Under the pieces are notes generated by a model, which saw nothing but the letters and a program-made list of their open reading frames with translations, searched no databases and was not told the origin of the DNA. Positions 44,480-51,990 of a stretch of 64,000 bases of DNA are shown piece after piece; positions within the stretch are counted from its first letter, which is position 1; every line of letters starts with the position of its first letter. The stretch comes from JAZDLX01 sp964538455 (GTDB taxonomy: Bacteria > Electryoneota > Electryoneia > Electryoneales > Electryoneaceae), in the NCBI GenBank assembly GCA_964538455.1, contig CAZIDZ010000005.1, positions 50,368 through 114,367 on the forward strand. Reading direction: 5' to 3'. Position numbers and translations under genes: made by a program.

Positions 44480-45529
44480 ATGAGCGCCGCTACAGGCGGA
44501 ACGACACGCGAAGAGATTCGTTCACAGCCGAAAGTCTGGAGAGAAACGCTACAGGATATTGAGCGGGATGGGTTTGGCTTTCCCGCCGAGATGCCGGAGG
44601 GGCGTGGCTTGATCGTCGGCGCGGGGTCATCCTTGTACCTCTCCCGTGTCCTTGCACATCTTGCGCGTGCCCTTACCGGAACGCCGGTCTACGCCGTGCC
44701 GCCTTCCGATTTGCTGATTTGCCCCGAGGACTACAACACCCCGCAACCCGCGTGGATGGTTGGCGTCTCACGCAGCGGCACGACAACGGAAACAGTCCGC
44801 GCTTTGAAACTCCACCGCGATAAGTTTCATGGCAAGACGTGGGCGTTCACCTGCTACCCGGGCGTCGAACTCGTCAAGGGAACATTGGCCTCGATCGTCC
44901 CGGAGCGCGCCGCGGAACAGTCGGTCGTCATGACCCGTTCGTTCACCACCATGCTGCTCGTTTTCAGCCGCTGGCTGTTCCAAATTTCGAACCGTCAGGA
45001 TCTGCTCGACGCTCAGCTTCGCTTGCCGGACGCGCTGGAGGCGTTGTGGCCGAAGTTGGAGCAGGATGTGAGCGCCGCGGTGGGGCAATTCAAACCGCAG
45101 CGGGTTGTCACCCTCGGACAGGGGGTGTACTACGGACTTGCCTGTGAGATTGCGCTGAAGGTCAAGGAAATGGCGATTCAGCAGAGCGAACCCTTCCACA
45201 GCCTTGAGTACCGGCACGGCCCAAAATCGATTGCGGATAAAGACACGCTGATTGTGGCGTTGCTTTCGGACGGTGCAGGTTCATACGAACGGGACCTGCT
45301 TCGCGATATCAGGAAATTGGGTGTGCACATCTGGGCGATTGCCGGGTCCGGCGAAGGACTCGCGGGTGAGCACGCTGACCTGGTTACGGAACTCGGAACG
45401 GATATTCCGGAAAAGGCTCGTTTGCCCCTGGTGATGCCTGCCGCGCACCTTTTCGGCTTGGTGTATGCTTTGTCCCGCGGGGAAAACCCGGACAGCCCAA
45501 GAAATTTGACACAGGTGGTAACGTTGTGA
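44480..45529 (+). CDS. SIS-domain sugar-phosphate isomerase/deaminase (AgaS/GlmS C-terminal type)
   Basis: 349 residues with two SIS domains: IVGAGSSLYLSRVLAHLARA and VSRSGTTTETVRAL in the first, QGVYYGLACEIALKVKEMAI in the second. The EYRHGPKS stretch resembles AgaS (galactosamine-6-phosphate deaminase/isomerase) more than GlmS, and there is no glutaminase domain. GAGGAG 8 bases upstream supports the start. It overlaps the PfkB kinase gene (GTGA) and lies six genes upstream of a class II aldolase, as expected for a tagatose-phosphate-type route from an amino sugar. Confidence 0.85.
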   Translation: MSAATGGTTREEIRSQPKVWRETLQDIERDGFGFPAEMPEGRGLIVGAGSSLYLSRVLAHLARALTGTPVYAVPPSDLLICPEDYNTPQPAWMVGVSRSGTTTETVRALKLHRDKFHGKTWAFTCYPGVELVKGTLASIVPERAAEQSVVMTRSFTTMLLVFSRWLFQISNRQDLLDAQLRLPDALEALWPKLEQDVSAAVGQFKPQRVVTLGQGVYYGLACEIALKVKEMAIQQSEPFHSLEYRHGPKSIADKDTLIVALLSDGAGSYERDLLRDIRKLGVHIWAIAGSGEGLAGEHADLVTELGTDIPEKARLPLVMPAAHLFGLVYALSRGENPDSPRNLTQVVTL

Positions 45530-46485
45530 CTGACAAGAAATTCGACGTACTCGTTGTCGGGGAGTTGAATGCGGACTTGATCCTATTCGGCATCGATCAG
45601 CCGCCGGAATTGGGAAAGGAAATCCTCGCGAGCCGGATGACACTGACCATGGGTTCGTCGTCCGCCATCTTTGCCGTCAACCTGGCCGCTCTTGGTGCAC
45701 GGGTCGCCTTTGCCGGCCGTCTTGGCGACGACCCCTTCGGCCGTCTTGTCCTGGAAAGTTTGCAGAGGGGAGAGGTGGACACGAGCGATATCATCGTTGA
45801 TTCTTCGACTCCAACGGGAGTGACTTCGATCCTCGGTTGGGGCGGCGACAGGGCGATGATCACCTTCAAAGGGGCCATGGACGACCTGAAGGGGACCGAT
45901 GTCACCGACGATATGCTTGACCAAGCGCATCACTTGCATGTTTCCAGTTTTTATCTCCAGGATGGTCTTCGTCCCGGGTGTGCGACCTTGTTCAGTCGCG
46001 CTCATCAAGCTGGGCTGACGACGAGTTTTGACACTCAGTGGGATCCTGCGGAAACGTGGGAGGGTGTCCTTGATGTCCTGGAACACACGGATATTTTTCT
46101 GCCGAACGAATCGGAGGTTCTCGCGATTTCGAATGCTCCCGATCTTGATTCCGCCATGGATGCTCTGCATCGGGAAGGGATGACGCTTGCGGTCAAAATC
46201 GGAAACCGGGGCGCACGTGTGCGGAGCGCACAGGGAGAGGAGTTCAAAGCGGCGCCGCTCGACGTGAAGATCGTAGATGCCGTCGGTGCGGGAGATACGT
46301 TTGACGCCGGTTTTGTCTTAGCCCGGCTTCGTGGTTTGGGAGATGAACGAGCCCTTACTTTCGCGAACGCCGTTGCGGCGTATTCGGTAACCTCGGCGGG
46401 GGGCACCGCTGCGCTCGCGAACCGGGAGGGGACACGACGCTGGTTGGAACAGCATGGACTCAGCGGAGAGCTGATAAATGGTTGA
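45526..46485 (+). CDS. PfkB-family carbohydrate kinase
   Basis: 319 residues from a GTG that overlaps the SIS stop codon by four bases. N-terminal VVGELNADLI and GSSSAIFAVNLAALGARVAF fit the first PfkB region; the second signature VDAVGAGDTFDAGFVLA contains the catalytic base Asp257. Family members phosphorylate fructose-, tagatose- or keto-deoxy-sugar phosphates, ribose or nucleosides. With the SIS protein before it and an aldolase downstream, a ketose-phosphate kinase making a ketose bisphosphate is the most economical reading, but this is inferred from context only. Confidence 0.9.
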   Translation: MTDKKFDVLVVGELNADLILFGIDQPPELGKEILASRMTLTMGSSSAIFAVNLAALGARVAFAGRLGDDPFGRLVLESLQRGEVDTSDIIVDSSTPTGVTSILGWGGDRAMITFKGAMDDLKGTDVTDDMLDQAHHLHVSSFYLQDGLRPGCATLFSRAHQAGLTTSFDTQWDPAETWEGVLDVLEHTDIFLPNESEVLAISNAPDLDSAMDALHREGMTLAVKIGNRGARVRSAQGEEFKAAPLDVKIVDAVGAGDTFDAGFVLARLRGLGDERALTFANAVAAYSVTSAGGTAALANREGTRRWLEQHGLSGELING

Positions 46486-47317
46486 TTTCCACACGTACCC
46501 GGTGCTCGTCCGGGAGATGGTCGAAGGCTCCGAGGAAATGTTGCGGGCGACTCGAGACGTCTTCCAGTGCGGCAACAACCTGCAGCCCCTCGAAGTGTTT
46601 CATCTGCAGATGGATGCGGGAGGAGTGGACACCGCGGTGATTCTCCCGATCGCCTGCAAACGCGCTCGCGGCGTGGACGTGTTCACCAACGCCCAAATTG
46701 CGGATCTGGTTAGGCGGTCCGGGCGGTTTGTTGGTTTTGCGAGTGTGGATCCGGCGGTCAAAGGCGCTGCGCAGCAGCTCGAGAAAGACGTCAAGCAGCA
46801 CGGTTTGAAGGGTGTTCATCTGCTTCCCGCGATGCAGGATTTCGATCCGCACTCGAAAGAAGCCTACGAGGTGTACGAGGCGGCACGCGCGGTCAATACT
46901 CCCATCCTTTTTGAAACCGGAATGAGTTGGGCCCCGGACGTGCCTCTTGAGCCAGGGCGTCCGATCCATTTCGAGCGGGTTATCCGGGATTTCCGTGACC
47001 TGCCCATCGTGCTTGCGCACCTTGGATGGCCGTGGGTGGCCGAAGCTGTGGCGCTGGGACTGAAATACGATAACGTCTATTTGGACACATCCGCGCTCTA
47101 CCACGATCACCCGATTGAGTTCGGAAGGTTTGTCTTCAATCATCTGATTCCGAAAACCGTCATTGAACGCAGTCTTCGTGACCGCGTGCTGATGGGGTCC
47201 GGCTACCCGCGTATGGAGATCAAGCACGCCATCGAAATGCTGGAGGGAGCCGGGTTGAATCCGGACGCCGTTGACGCGATTTCCGGCGAGAATGCCCGCC
47301 GTCTGCTGGATTTGTAA
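46478..47317 (+). CDS. Amidohydrolase-2 family protein with a degenerate metal site
   Basis: 279 residues, cytoplasmic. The fold is recognisable (VDFHTYP at the N-terminus, GFASVDP, GLKGVHLLP, IVLAHLGWPW, RVLMGSGYPR, NARRLLDL at the end), but ligands are missing: the DxHxH motif reads DFHTY (Tyr7 for His), the LIHTG-type histidine is Glu146 (LFETG), and the GSDYP aspartate is Gly242 (GSGYP). Only His5 and the AHLG histidine remain. It overlaps the PfkB gene by eight bases. It could be a binding or regulatory protein, or use chemistry that needs no metal pair. Compare the intact homolog at 30266. Confidence 0.8.
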   Translation: MVDFHTYPVLVREMVEGSEEMLRATRDVFQCGNNLQPLEVFHLQMDAGGVDTAVILPIACKRARGVDVFTNAQIADLVRRSGRFVGFASVDPAVKGAAQQLEKDVKQHGLKGVHLLPAMQDFDPHSKEAYEVYEAARAVNTPILFETGMSWAPDVPLEPGRPIHFERVIRDFRDLPIVLAHLGWPWVAEAVALGLKYDNVYLDTSALYHDHPIEFGRFVFNHLIPKTVIERSLRDRVLMGSGYPRMEIKHAIEMLEGAGLNPDAVDAISGENARRLLDL

Positions 47318-47328
47318 AGGAGATACTC

Positions 47329-47763
47329 GTGCACATCCACACCGAAAAGATCAAGGTCTTGACGACGGCGGACGAAATCGCAATCGACATCACGCCGCAG
47401 GTCGTGGAGGTGATTGAACGGTCGAAGATCAAGCACGGTCATCTACTCGTCTATACCACCCACACATCGTCGGGTTTGACGGTCACGGAAGGCATCCCCT
47501 GCCTCGAAGCGGATATGATCGCCTTTTTCAAAAAGCTGGCTCCCGTGGAGGCGGATTACCGGCATCGCCGCTATCTCGATTTCGACGGACGAGTGGGTTT
47601 CAACGCCGAGGACCACCTGAAAAGCATTCTCGCGAACTATCAAGTCAGTTTTGCGGTTGAGGAAGGGAAGCTTGTCAAGGGAAGTCGCCAGACCATTTAC
47701 TTTCTCGAGTTTGACGGTCCGCTGGAGAGGACTGTCGTGGTACAGATCATGGGCGACAGGTAA
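47329..47763 (+). CDS. yjbQ: YjbQ / UPF0047 family protein
   Basis: 144 residues from a GTG with AAAGGAGA eight bases upstream. The family pattern is clear: HTSSGLTVTEG, then acidic residues and YLDFDG, and a C-terminal GSRQTIYFLEFDGPLERTVVVQIMG. YjbQ proteins are small trimers; some show weak thiamine-phosphate synthase activity, but the true role is unsettled. Here it sits between an amidohydrolase and a symporter in a sugar operon, 11 bases after the former, which suggests a function linked to small phosphorylated metabolites rather than thiamine. Confidence 0.9.
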   Translation: MHIHTEKIKVLTTADEIAIDITPQVVEVIERSKIKHGHLLVYTTHTSSGLTVTEGIPCLEADMIAFFKKLAPVEADYRHRRYLDFDGRVGFNAEDHLKSILANYQVSFAVEEGKLVKGSRQTIYFLEFDGPLERTVVVQIMGDR

Positions 47764-47787
47764 GCATAACGGAAAGCGGGAGAGACC

Positions 47788-49476
47788 ATGACGCTCGCTG
47801 ATTATGTCATCGTCTTTGTTTTTCTCGGCATGATCTTTCTGCTGGGGAGCTGGTTCTACAAGTGGATCGGAAATCCCGATGATTTCATGGTCACGGGCCG
47901 CTCGATCACGCCGTTTATCCTCGCCGCGACATTAGCGGCGACAAACATCAACCTCTACAATTTTGTCGGGTACGCCGGAACCAGTTACGCGCATGGGATC
48001 GGCATCGTCTGGCAGGAGTGGACCGGGATGATGTCGCTGGTCTTCAGCGGACTGTTCGTCCTGCCTATTCTGCGGCGCCTGAGGATCCGCACTGTGCCCG
48101 AGTACCTTGAGCACCGTTACAGCAGGGGTGTCCGCGCCCTGATCGGTATCATGTGGGTCTTTCGTCTCGGCGCGTGGCTCGGGGTGGTGCTCTATCTCGC
48201 GGTGAAAGTCGCGATGAACGTCACTGGCACGGAGGGAGCCACAGCCTTCGCTTCTTGGATCGCCGTGTTCTCGATCATCGCAATCATCTATACAGCGATG
48301 GGTGGCATGTGGGCGGTGGCGTTGACAAACGTCCTGCAGTTCGTCCTGATGCTGGCGGCGCTGCTGATCATCGTGCCCGTGGTGATGAGTAAAGTAGGTT
48401 GGACTGCGGGTCTGCTTGCGCACTTGCAGCCGGGGTCCATGGACTTCGTTGTGCAGACCGGCCCGTACAACTGGCTTTTCATCGTCGCCATCTTCCTGCT
48501 CGGAATCCAATGGGCTTCGACCGACCAGGGTCTGCTGCAGACAGCCTTCTCCGCGAAAAATATCCGAACCGTCTCCCGTGGCCTGATTCTCGCCGGCGTG
48601 ATTATGGCCCCGATCGCCTACCTCACCGTGATTCCAGGTCTTGCAGCGCGCATTCTTCACCCAGGACTTGCGAATCCCGATGATGCCATGGGCACCTTGC
48701 TCGTGAATCACATCCCGCCAATTGTCCTCGGGCTCGTGCTTGTCGGTTTGTTGTCGAGCCAGGTCTCGACGATTTCCGCAAACCTGAATGCAACTTCCAC
48801 GCTTTTCGTAAATGATGTCTTCCGCACCATCCTCAAACGTGACGCGTCCGACAAGGCCGTGGTCTTCACCCTGCGTTTGCTGATCGGCATCGCCGGCATA
48901 ATCATGATCATCTTCGCCTATATGGTGCCGAAAATCGGGACTGCCGTAGAGGCTTACCTGACCGTGATCAGCATCCTGGATATGCCCCTGTTCATTGTCG
49001 CCATTTTCTATGGCCTGCTTTGGAAACGCGCGAACTGGCAGGGAGCGTTCCTTGGGTATCTCGCCGGAGCGGGTTTTGGCATTTACACTCAGGTTGCGTC
49101 GAAAGTGCCGCTGTTTGGCTGGCATGTTGCAGGCGACAGCGCCTTTGCGGTGACGGCGTTGGTTTCCTCTTCGGCGGCGCTGATTGTCACTCCGCTGGTC
49201 AGCATGTTGACGGCAAAGCCGAACCCCGAGAAAGTCGCGCGGGTGTGGGCGGCGAGAAAGAATACCGCCGAAGAAGTGGACAAGGCATCCACCTACCATC
49301 TGATACCCATTAGCCTTCCCGGAAAAACGGCCCTGGGCATTTGGTTCGCAGGGTTGCTGATTTTTGCTGTCGGCCTGTATCTGGGGTCGCAGGGGTCAGA
49401 CGCAGCGAGTGCGACGGCGATCACCGGCATGATCATATACTTCGGCGGCGGGCTGATGCGCGCCTATACAGATTGA
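47788..49476 (+). CDS. Sodium:solute symporter (SSS family), second copy
   Basis: 562 residues and about 14 hydrophobic helices. Highly similar to the symporter at 28621 across helices 2-6 (FILAATLAATNINLYNFVGY; VFSGLFVLPILRRLRIRTVP) and to the SSS pattern DQGLLQTAFSAKN. CGGGAGAG precedes the ATG. It would import a solute with sodium. It differs from the first copy by having a 59-residue single-helix protein right behind it. Two transporters in one locus suggest two different breakdown products, or two affinities for one. Confidence 0.92.
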   Translation: MTLADYVIVFVFLGMIFLLGSWFYKWIGNPDDFMVTGRSITPFILAATLAATNINLYNFVGYAGTSYAHGIGIVWQEWTGMMSLVFSGLFVLPILRRLRIRTVPEYLEHRYSRGVRALIGIMWVFRLGAWLGVVLYLAVKVAMNVTGTEGATAFASWIAVFSIIAIIYTAMGGMWAVALTNVLQFVLMLAALLIIVPVVMSKVGWTAGLLAHLQPGSMDFVVQTGPYNWLFIVAIFLLGIQWASTDQGLLQTAFSAKNIRTVSRGLILAGVIMAPIAYLTVIPGLAARILHPGLANPDDAMGTLLVNHIPPIVLGLVLVGLLSSQVSTISANLNATSTLFVNDVFRTILKRDASDKAVVFTLRLLIGIAGIIMIIFAYMVPKIGTAVEAYLTVISILDMPLFIVAIFYGLLWKRANWQGAFLGYLAGAGFGIYTQVASKVPLFGWHVAGDSAFAVTALVSSSAALIVTPLVSMLTAKPNPEKVARVWAARKNTAEEVDKASTYHLIPISLPGKTALGIWFAGLLIFAVGLYLGSQGSDAASATAITGMIIYFGGGLMRAYTD

Positions 49477-49488
49477 TCGGAGTTTACC

Positions 49489-49668
49489 ATGTTTGACTGG
49501 ATTACCTGGGGCATTTGGGCGATCGCCTTCTTCATTCTCGTCGTGTTCATTGTGCAGCCGATTCGCGAATTCAGAAGACTGTACCAGGAACACAAGCAGG
49601 CTAATTCTAAGGACGCATCAACGGCTGAAAACATGGGCGATGATGCGGGTGAGGCGAAGGAGCAGTGA
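49489..49668 (+). CDS. 59-residue single-helix membrane protein beside the symporter
   Basis: The ATG at 49489 lies 12 bases after the symporter stop with CGGAG upstream. The product starts MFDWITWGIW, has one strongly hydrophobic helix (about residues 5-23, ending in VVFIVQP), then a basic/amphipathic stretch (REFRRLYQEHKQ) and an acidic tail (DDAGEAKEQ). The stop overlaps the GTG start of the aldolase (GTGA), so it is tightly coupled on both sides. Some SSS carriers have small membrane partners (for example the DUF485 protein with ActP), but this one does not look like DUF485. Probable accessory or stabilising subunit of the symporter. Confidence 0.75.
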   Translation: MFDWITWGIWAIAFFILVVFIVQPIREFRRLYQEHKQANSKDASTAENMGDDAGEAKEQ

Positions 49669-50585
49669 ATCGCGACGAGTTGACAAACCTGTACACCCGC
49701 GCTTCCGCGGAGGGCTGGGCGCTGGGACAGTTCAATGCGGAAAACCTTGAGTTCGCGCAGGCGATCGTACGTGCGGCACGGGAGGAACGCTCTCCCGTAA
49801 TCATTGCTGCCAGTCCCAAAACCCTCGAGTACCTCGACGCCGCAACATTTGCGGCAACCGTTCGGGAAGTGGCCAACAGTGAGTCGGTGCGCCCCATTCT
49901 CCACCTTGACCATGGCGAAGGGGAGCAGATGGTGGCATCAGCTATCGCGGCAGGTTTCACATCGGTGATGTACGACGGCAGCTCGCTGCCCTTTGAAGAA
50001 AATATCCGCACTACCGCTGAGATTGTCCGCTATGCCCATGAACGAAACGTCTTTACTGAAGCGGAGTTGGGCCACGTTGGTGGAAAACCCGGTGAACAGG
50101 CTACGCTGGAACCTCCCTTGACAGAACCAGCCGAGGCGGAGGAGTTCGTTGCGAAAACCGGTGTGGATTCGCTGGCGATTGCCGTCGGCACCAGCCACGG
50201 CGCCTACAAGTTTCAGGGCGAACCCTATCTCGACCTGAATCGCATCGCCGCGATCGCCGAGAGGGTGCAGGTCCCTCTCGTGTTACACGGCGCTTCAGGC
50301 GTTGATATCGAGGCGATTTCGACGATCAATCGGTATGGCGGCGAAATCGAGGGCGCCTCGGGATTGGGAGAAGACCTCTATCGCGAGGCCATCCGGCGAG
50401 GCATCCGCAAAATCAACGTTGCCACGGAATTGCGCCTCGCCTTCCTCGCCGCACTGCGACAGGCTCTCGGGGAGGATCCCCGGGTGATCGATCCCCGCAC
50501 CTATCTCGGTGTGGCGCGAAATGCCGTCTCCGAAGCCGTGCGAGCGAAAATGAAACTGCTCGGCTCCTCGGGACGCGCCGGGTGA
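49665..50585 (+). CDS. Class II (zinc) fructose/tagatose-bisphosphate-type aldolase
   Basis: 306 residues from a GTG. The class II aldolase ligands are present: LHLDHGE (His and catalytic Asp), EAELGHVGG, VGTSHGAYKF and LHGASG. KINVATELR, a phosphate-binding stretch, follows. The length and motifs fit the GatY/KbaY/FbaA group, which splits ketose 1,6-bisphosphates into dihydroxyacetone phosphate and an aldehyde. The neighbouring SIS and PfkB genes favour tagatose-1,6-bisphosphate or a similar ketose rather than glycolytic fructose bisphosphate, but sequence alone cannot decide. Confidence 0.9.
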   Translation: MNRDELTNLYTRASAEGWALGQFNAENLEFAQAIVRAAREERSPVIIAASPKTLEYLDAATFAATVREVANSESVRPILHLDHGEGEQMVASAIAAGFTSVMYDGSSLPFEENIRTTAEIVRYAHERNVFTEAELGHVGGKPGEQATLEPPLTEPAEAEEFVAKTGVDSLAIAVGTSHGAYKFQGEPYLDLNRIAAIAERVQVPLVLHGASGVDIEAISTINRYGGEIEGASGLGEDLYREAIRRGIRKINVATELRLAFLAALRQALGEDPRVIDPRTYLGVARNAVSEAVRAKMKLLGSSGRAG

Positions 50586-50624
50586 AGCCACACGGCTTCA
50601 ACCGCATCAAGAAAGGATAGACCC

Positions 50625-51659
50625 ATGAAACGTTTACTGCTTGCATACGGTTTGCTTCTGCTGATCCTGATCCCTTGCTCCGCGATTGCCCAGGCGAGGG
50701 AGGAAAACGCAAGCAAGGCTGCCGTTGACACGATGGCGGTGGACACCACCGTGGCTCCCGCTCCTCACAAGGAGTTGATCTGGTCGATCGGAGTCTACCG
50801 CGGCGATTCTCCGTGGACATTGAAGGATCCTGACGATATTCAGAATCCGGTCTTCACCTATAAGGACATCACCGACGTCAATGCCTTGTTTGTTGCCGAC
50901 CCCTTTATCGTCAAGTACGGGAACAAGTACCTGCTGTTCATGGAGGTGGCGAAGGTCGAGCCTTACGGGTATGGCGACATCGCCTACGCGGAGTCTGACG
51001 ATGGAATCCACTGGACCTACAAGAGCGTCGTGCTTCACGAGTACTTCCACCTCTCCTACCCGCAGGTTTTCGAGTCGGACGGTGAGTACTACATGATCCC
51101 TGAGACCTACCAGACCCACACTCTGCGCCTGTATAAGGCCACCAACTTTCCCACGGAGTGGAAATTCGTCAAGACGTTGGTGGACATTCAGAATGTCGAT
51201 CCGAGCATTTTCCGCGAGGGCAAGTACTGGTACATCATCTGCGCGACGAACTACAAAGGCGGTTGGGACAACACCCGGCTCTACTATTCGAAAAAACTCA
51301 CCGGCCCTTGGAAGGAACATCCGGCGAGTCCGATCGTCACCCATGACGCCAACATCTCCCGCCCCGGCGGGAGGATCATGAAGATCGCCGGCCATTGGTA
51401 CCGCCTCGCGCAGGACACCTACCCCACCTATGGCGAGAGTGTCTCGGCATTCCGGATTGACAAAATCACTCCAAAGGTGTACCAGGAAACTCCTGTTAAG
51501 GACAATCCGGTGCTGCAACCGAGTGGCGAGTGGTGGACGACCGAGGGAATGCACCAGATCGACGCGCTGCAGATGCCGGACGGTTCCTGGCTCGGTGTTG
51601 TCGATGGCCAGTCCTACCAGATTCACCCGGAGGTCAAAGAACCGCACGATTTCGATTGA
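50625..51659 (+). CDS. Secreted five-bladed-propeller protein of the GINT1 N-terminal / GH43-like type
   Basis: 344 residues; signal peptide about 1-24 (PCSAIAQA), AAAGGA nine bases upstream. The mature protein follows the pattern of the glucosamine inositolphosphorylceramide transferase 1 N-terminal domain and GH43/GH32-like propellers: VADPFIVKYGNKYLLFME, YAESDDGIHW, FHLSYPQVFESDGEYYMIPE, VDPSIFREGKYWYIIC and YYSKKLTGPW. In bacteria this domain is usually joined to or near glycosyl- or formyltransferases; here it stands alone and is exported, closing the sugar locus. It may bind or cleave a sugar; the acidic residues in VADPF and MIPE are possible catalytic sites by analogy only. Confidence 0.78.
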   Translation: MKRLLLAYGLLLLILIPCSAIAQAREENASKAAVDTMAVDTTVAPAPHKELIWSIGVYRGDSPWTLKDPDDIQNPVFTYKDITDVNALFVADPFIVKYGNKYLLFMEVAKVEPYGYGDIAYAESDDGIHWTYKSVVLHEYFHLSYPQVFESDGEYYMIPETYQTHTLRLYKATNFPTEWKFVKTLVDIQNVDPSIFREGKYWYIICATNYKGGWDNTRLYYSKKLTGPWKEHPASPIVTHDANISRPGGRIMKIAGHWYRLAQDTYPTYGESVSAFRIDKITPKVYQETPVKDNPVLQPSGEWWTTEGMHQIDALQMPDGSWLGVVDGQSYQIHPEVKEPHDFD

Positions 51660-51695
51660 ATTGAGATGGATAAAGCGGCGGCGAAAGCCGCTCTG

Positions 51696-51727
51696 AAAGG
51701 GCTGCCCGATAAAAAGGGCAGCCCTTT
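51696..51727 (+). terminator. Intrinsic-terminator-like hairpin at the end of the sugar locus
   Basis: A perfect 12-bp inverted repeat, AAAGGGCTGCCC (51696-51707) with GGGCAGCCCTTT (51716-51727), has an 8-base loop. The last pairs are A-T, so the U-tract is partly inside the stem. A smaller hairpin AGCGGC/GCCGCT (51674-51692) comes just before it. Together they end the long + strand run that began near 23197. Confidence 0.75.
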
Positions 51728-51935
51728 CTGCGTAAGCCACAATTCCGTCTGGTTTTAACTTCCCGGTCGCGCTGGCCGCCCGATAAATCCCTTTCGCGCA
51801 ATTCCCCCCATGAAAAGAACCTTTCAATCCTTCGGCCGGGATGGAAAGAAATGAATCGTCTTTGTGCCTTTCGTCACGAAGCTAATTTTTACGTAAATCT
51901 TTTAAATACAGTAGTGTTACGTAGGCATAGCAAAC

Positions 51936-51951
51936 TGGCCCGGGTGTTGCC
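51936..51951 (+). promoter_or_regulatory. Sigma-54-type (-24/-12) promoter of the CusCBA-like unit
   Basis: TGGCCCGGGTGTTGCC has the invariant GG (51937-51938) and GC (51949-51950) separated by exactly ten bases, with TT before the GC as in the TGGCACG-N4-TTGCW consensus. Transcription would begin near 51962, about 29 bases before the ATG at 51991. Two similar sites precede the other two metal units at the same kind of distance. Confidence 0.65.
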
Positions 51952-51990
51952 ACTTGAGGGACAAACGGTTTCCAAGGGAAAGTGGAACAG

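Larger units (their letters stand above)
51660..51990. other. Junction between sugar locus and metal island
   Basis: No gene is supported here. The left third holds the terminator pair; the right part becomes AT-rich (51880-51930) and contains two copies of TTACGTA (51889-51895 and 51917-51923, 28 bases apart), then the sigma-54-type promoter. The gene content on the two sides is unrelated. Confidence 0.65.

Noticed and set aside
47932..49299. Long open frame (455 codons) on the minus strand inside the second symporter gene
   Set aside because: It is fully antisense to a well-supported symporter and reads as low-complexity Asp/His/Gln-rich protein, the usual shadow of a hydrophobic gene. The same applies to 27619-28827, 29212-30276 and 7374-8477 on the minus strand.
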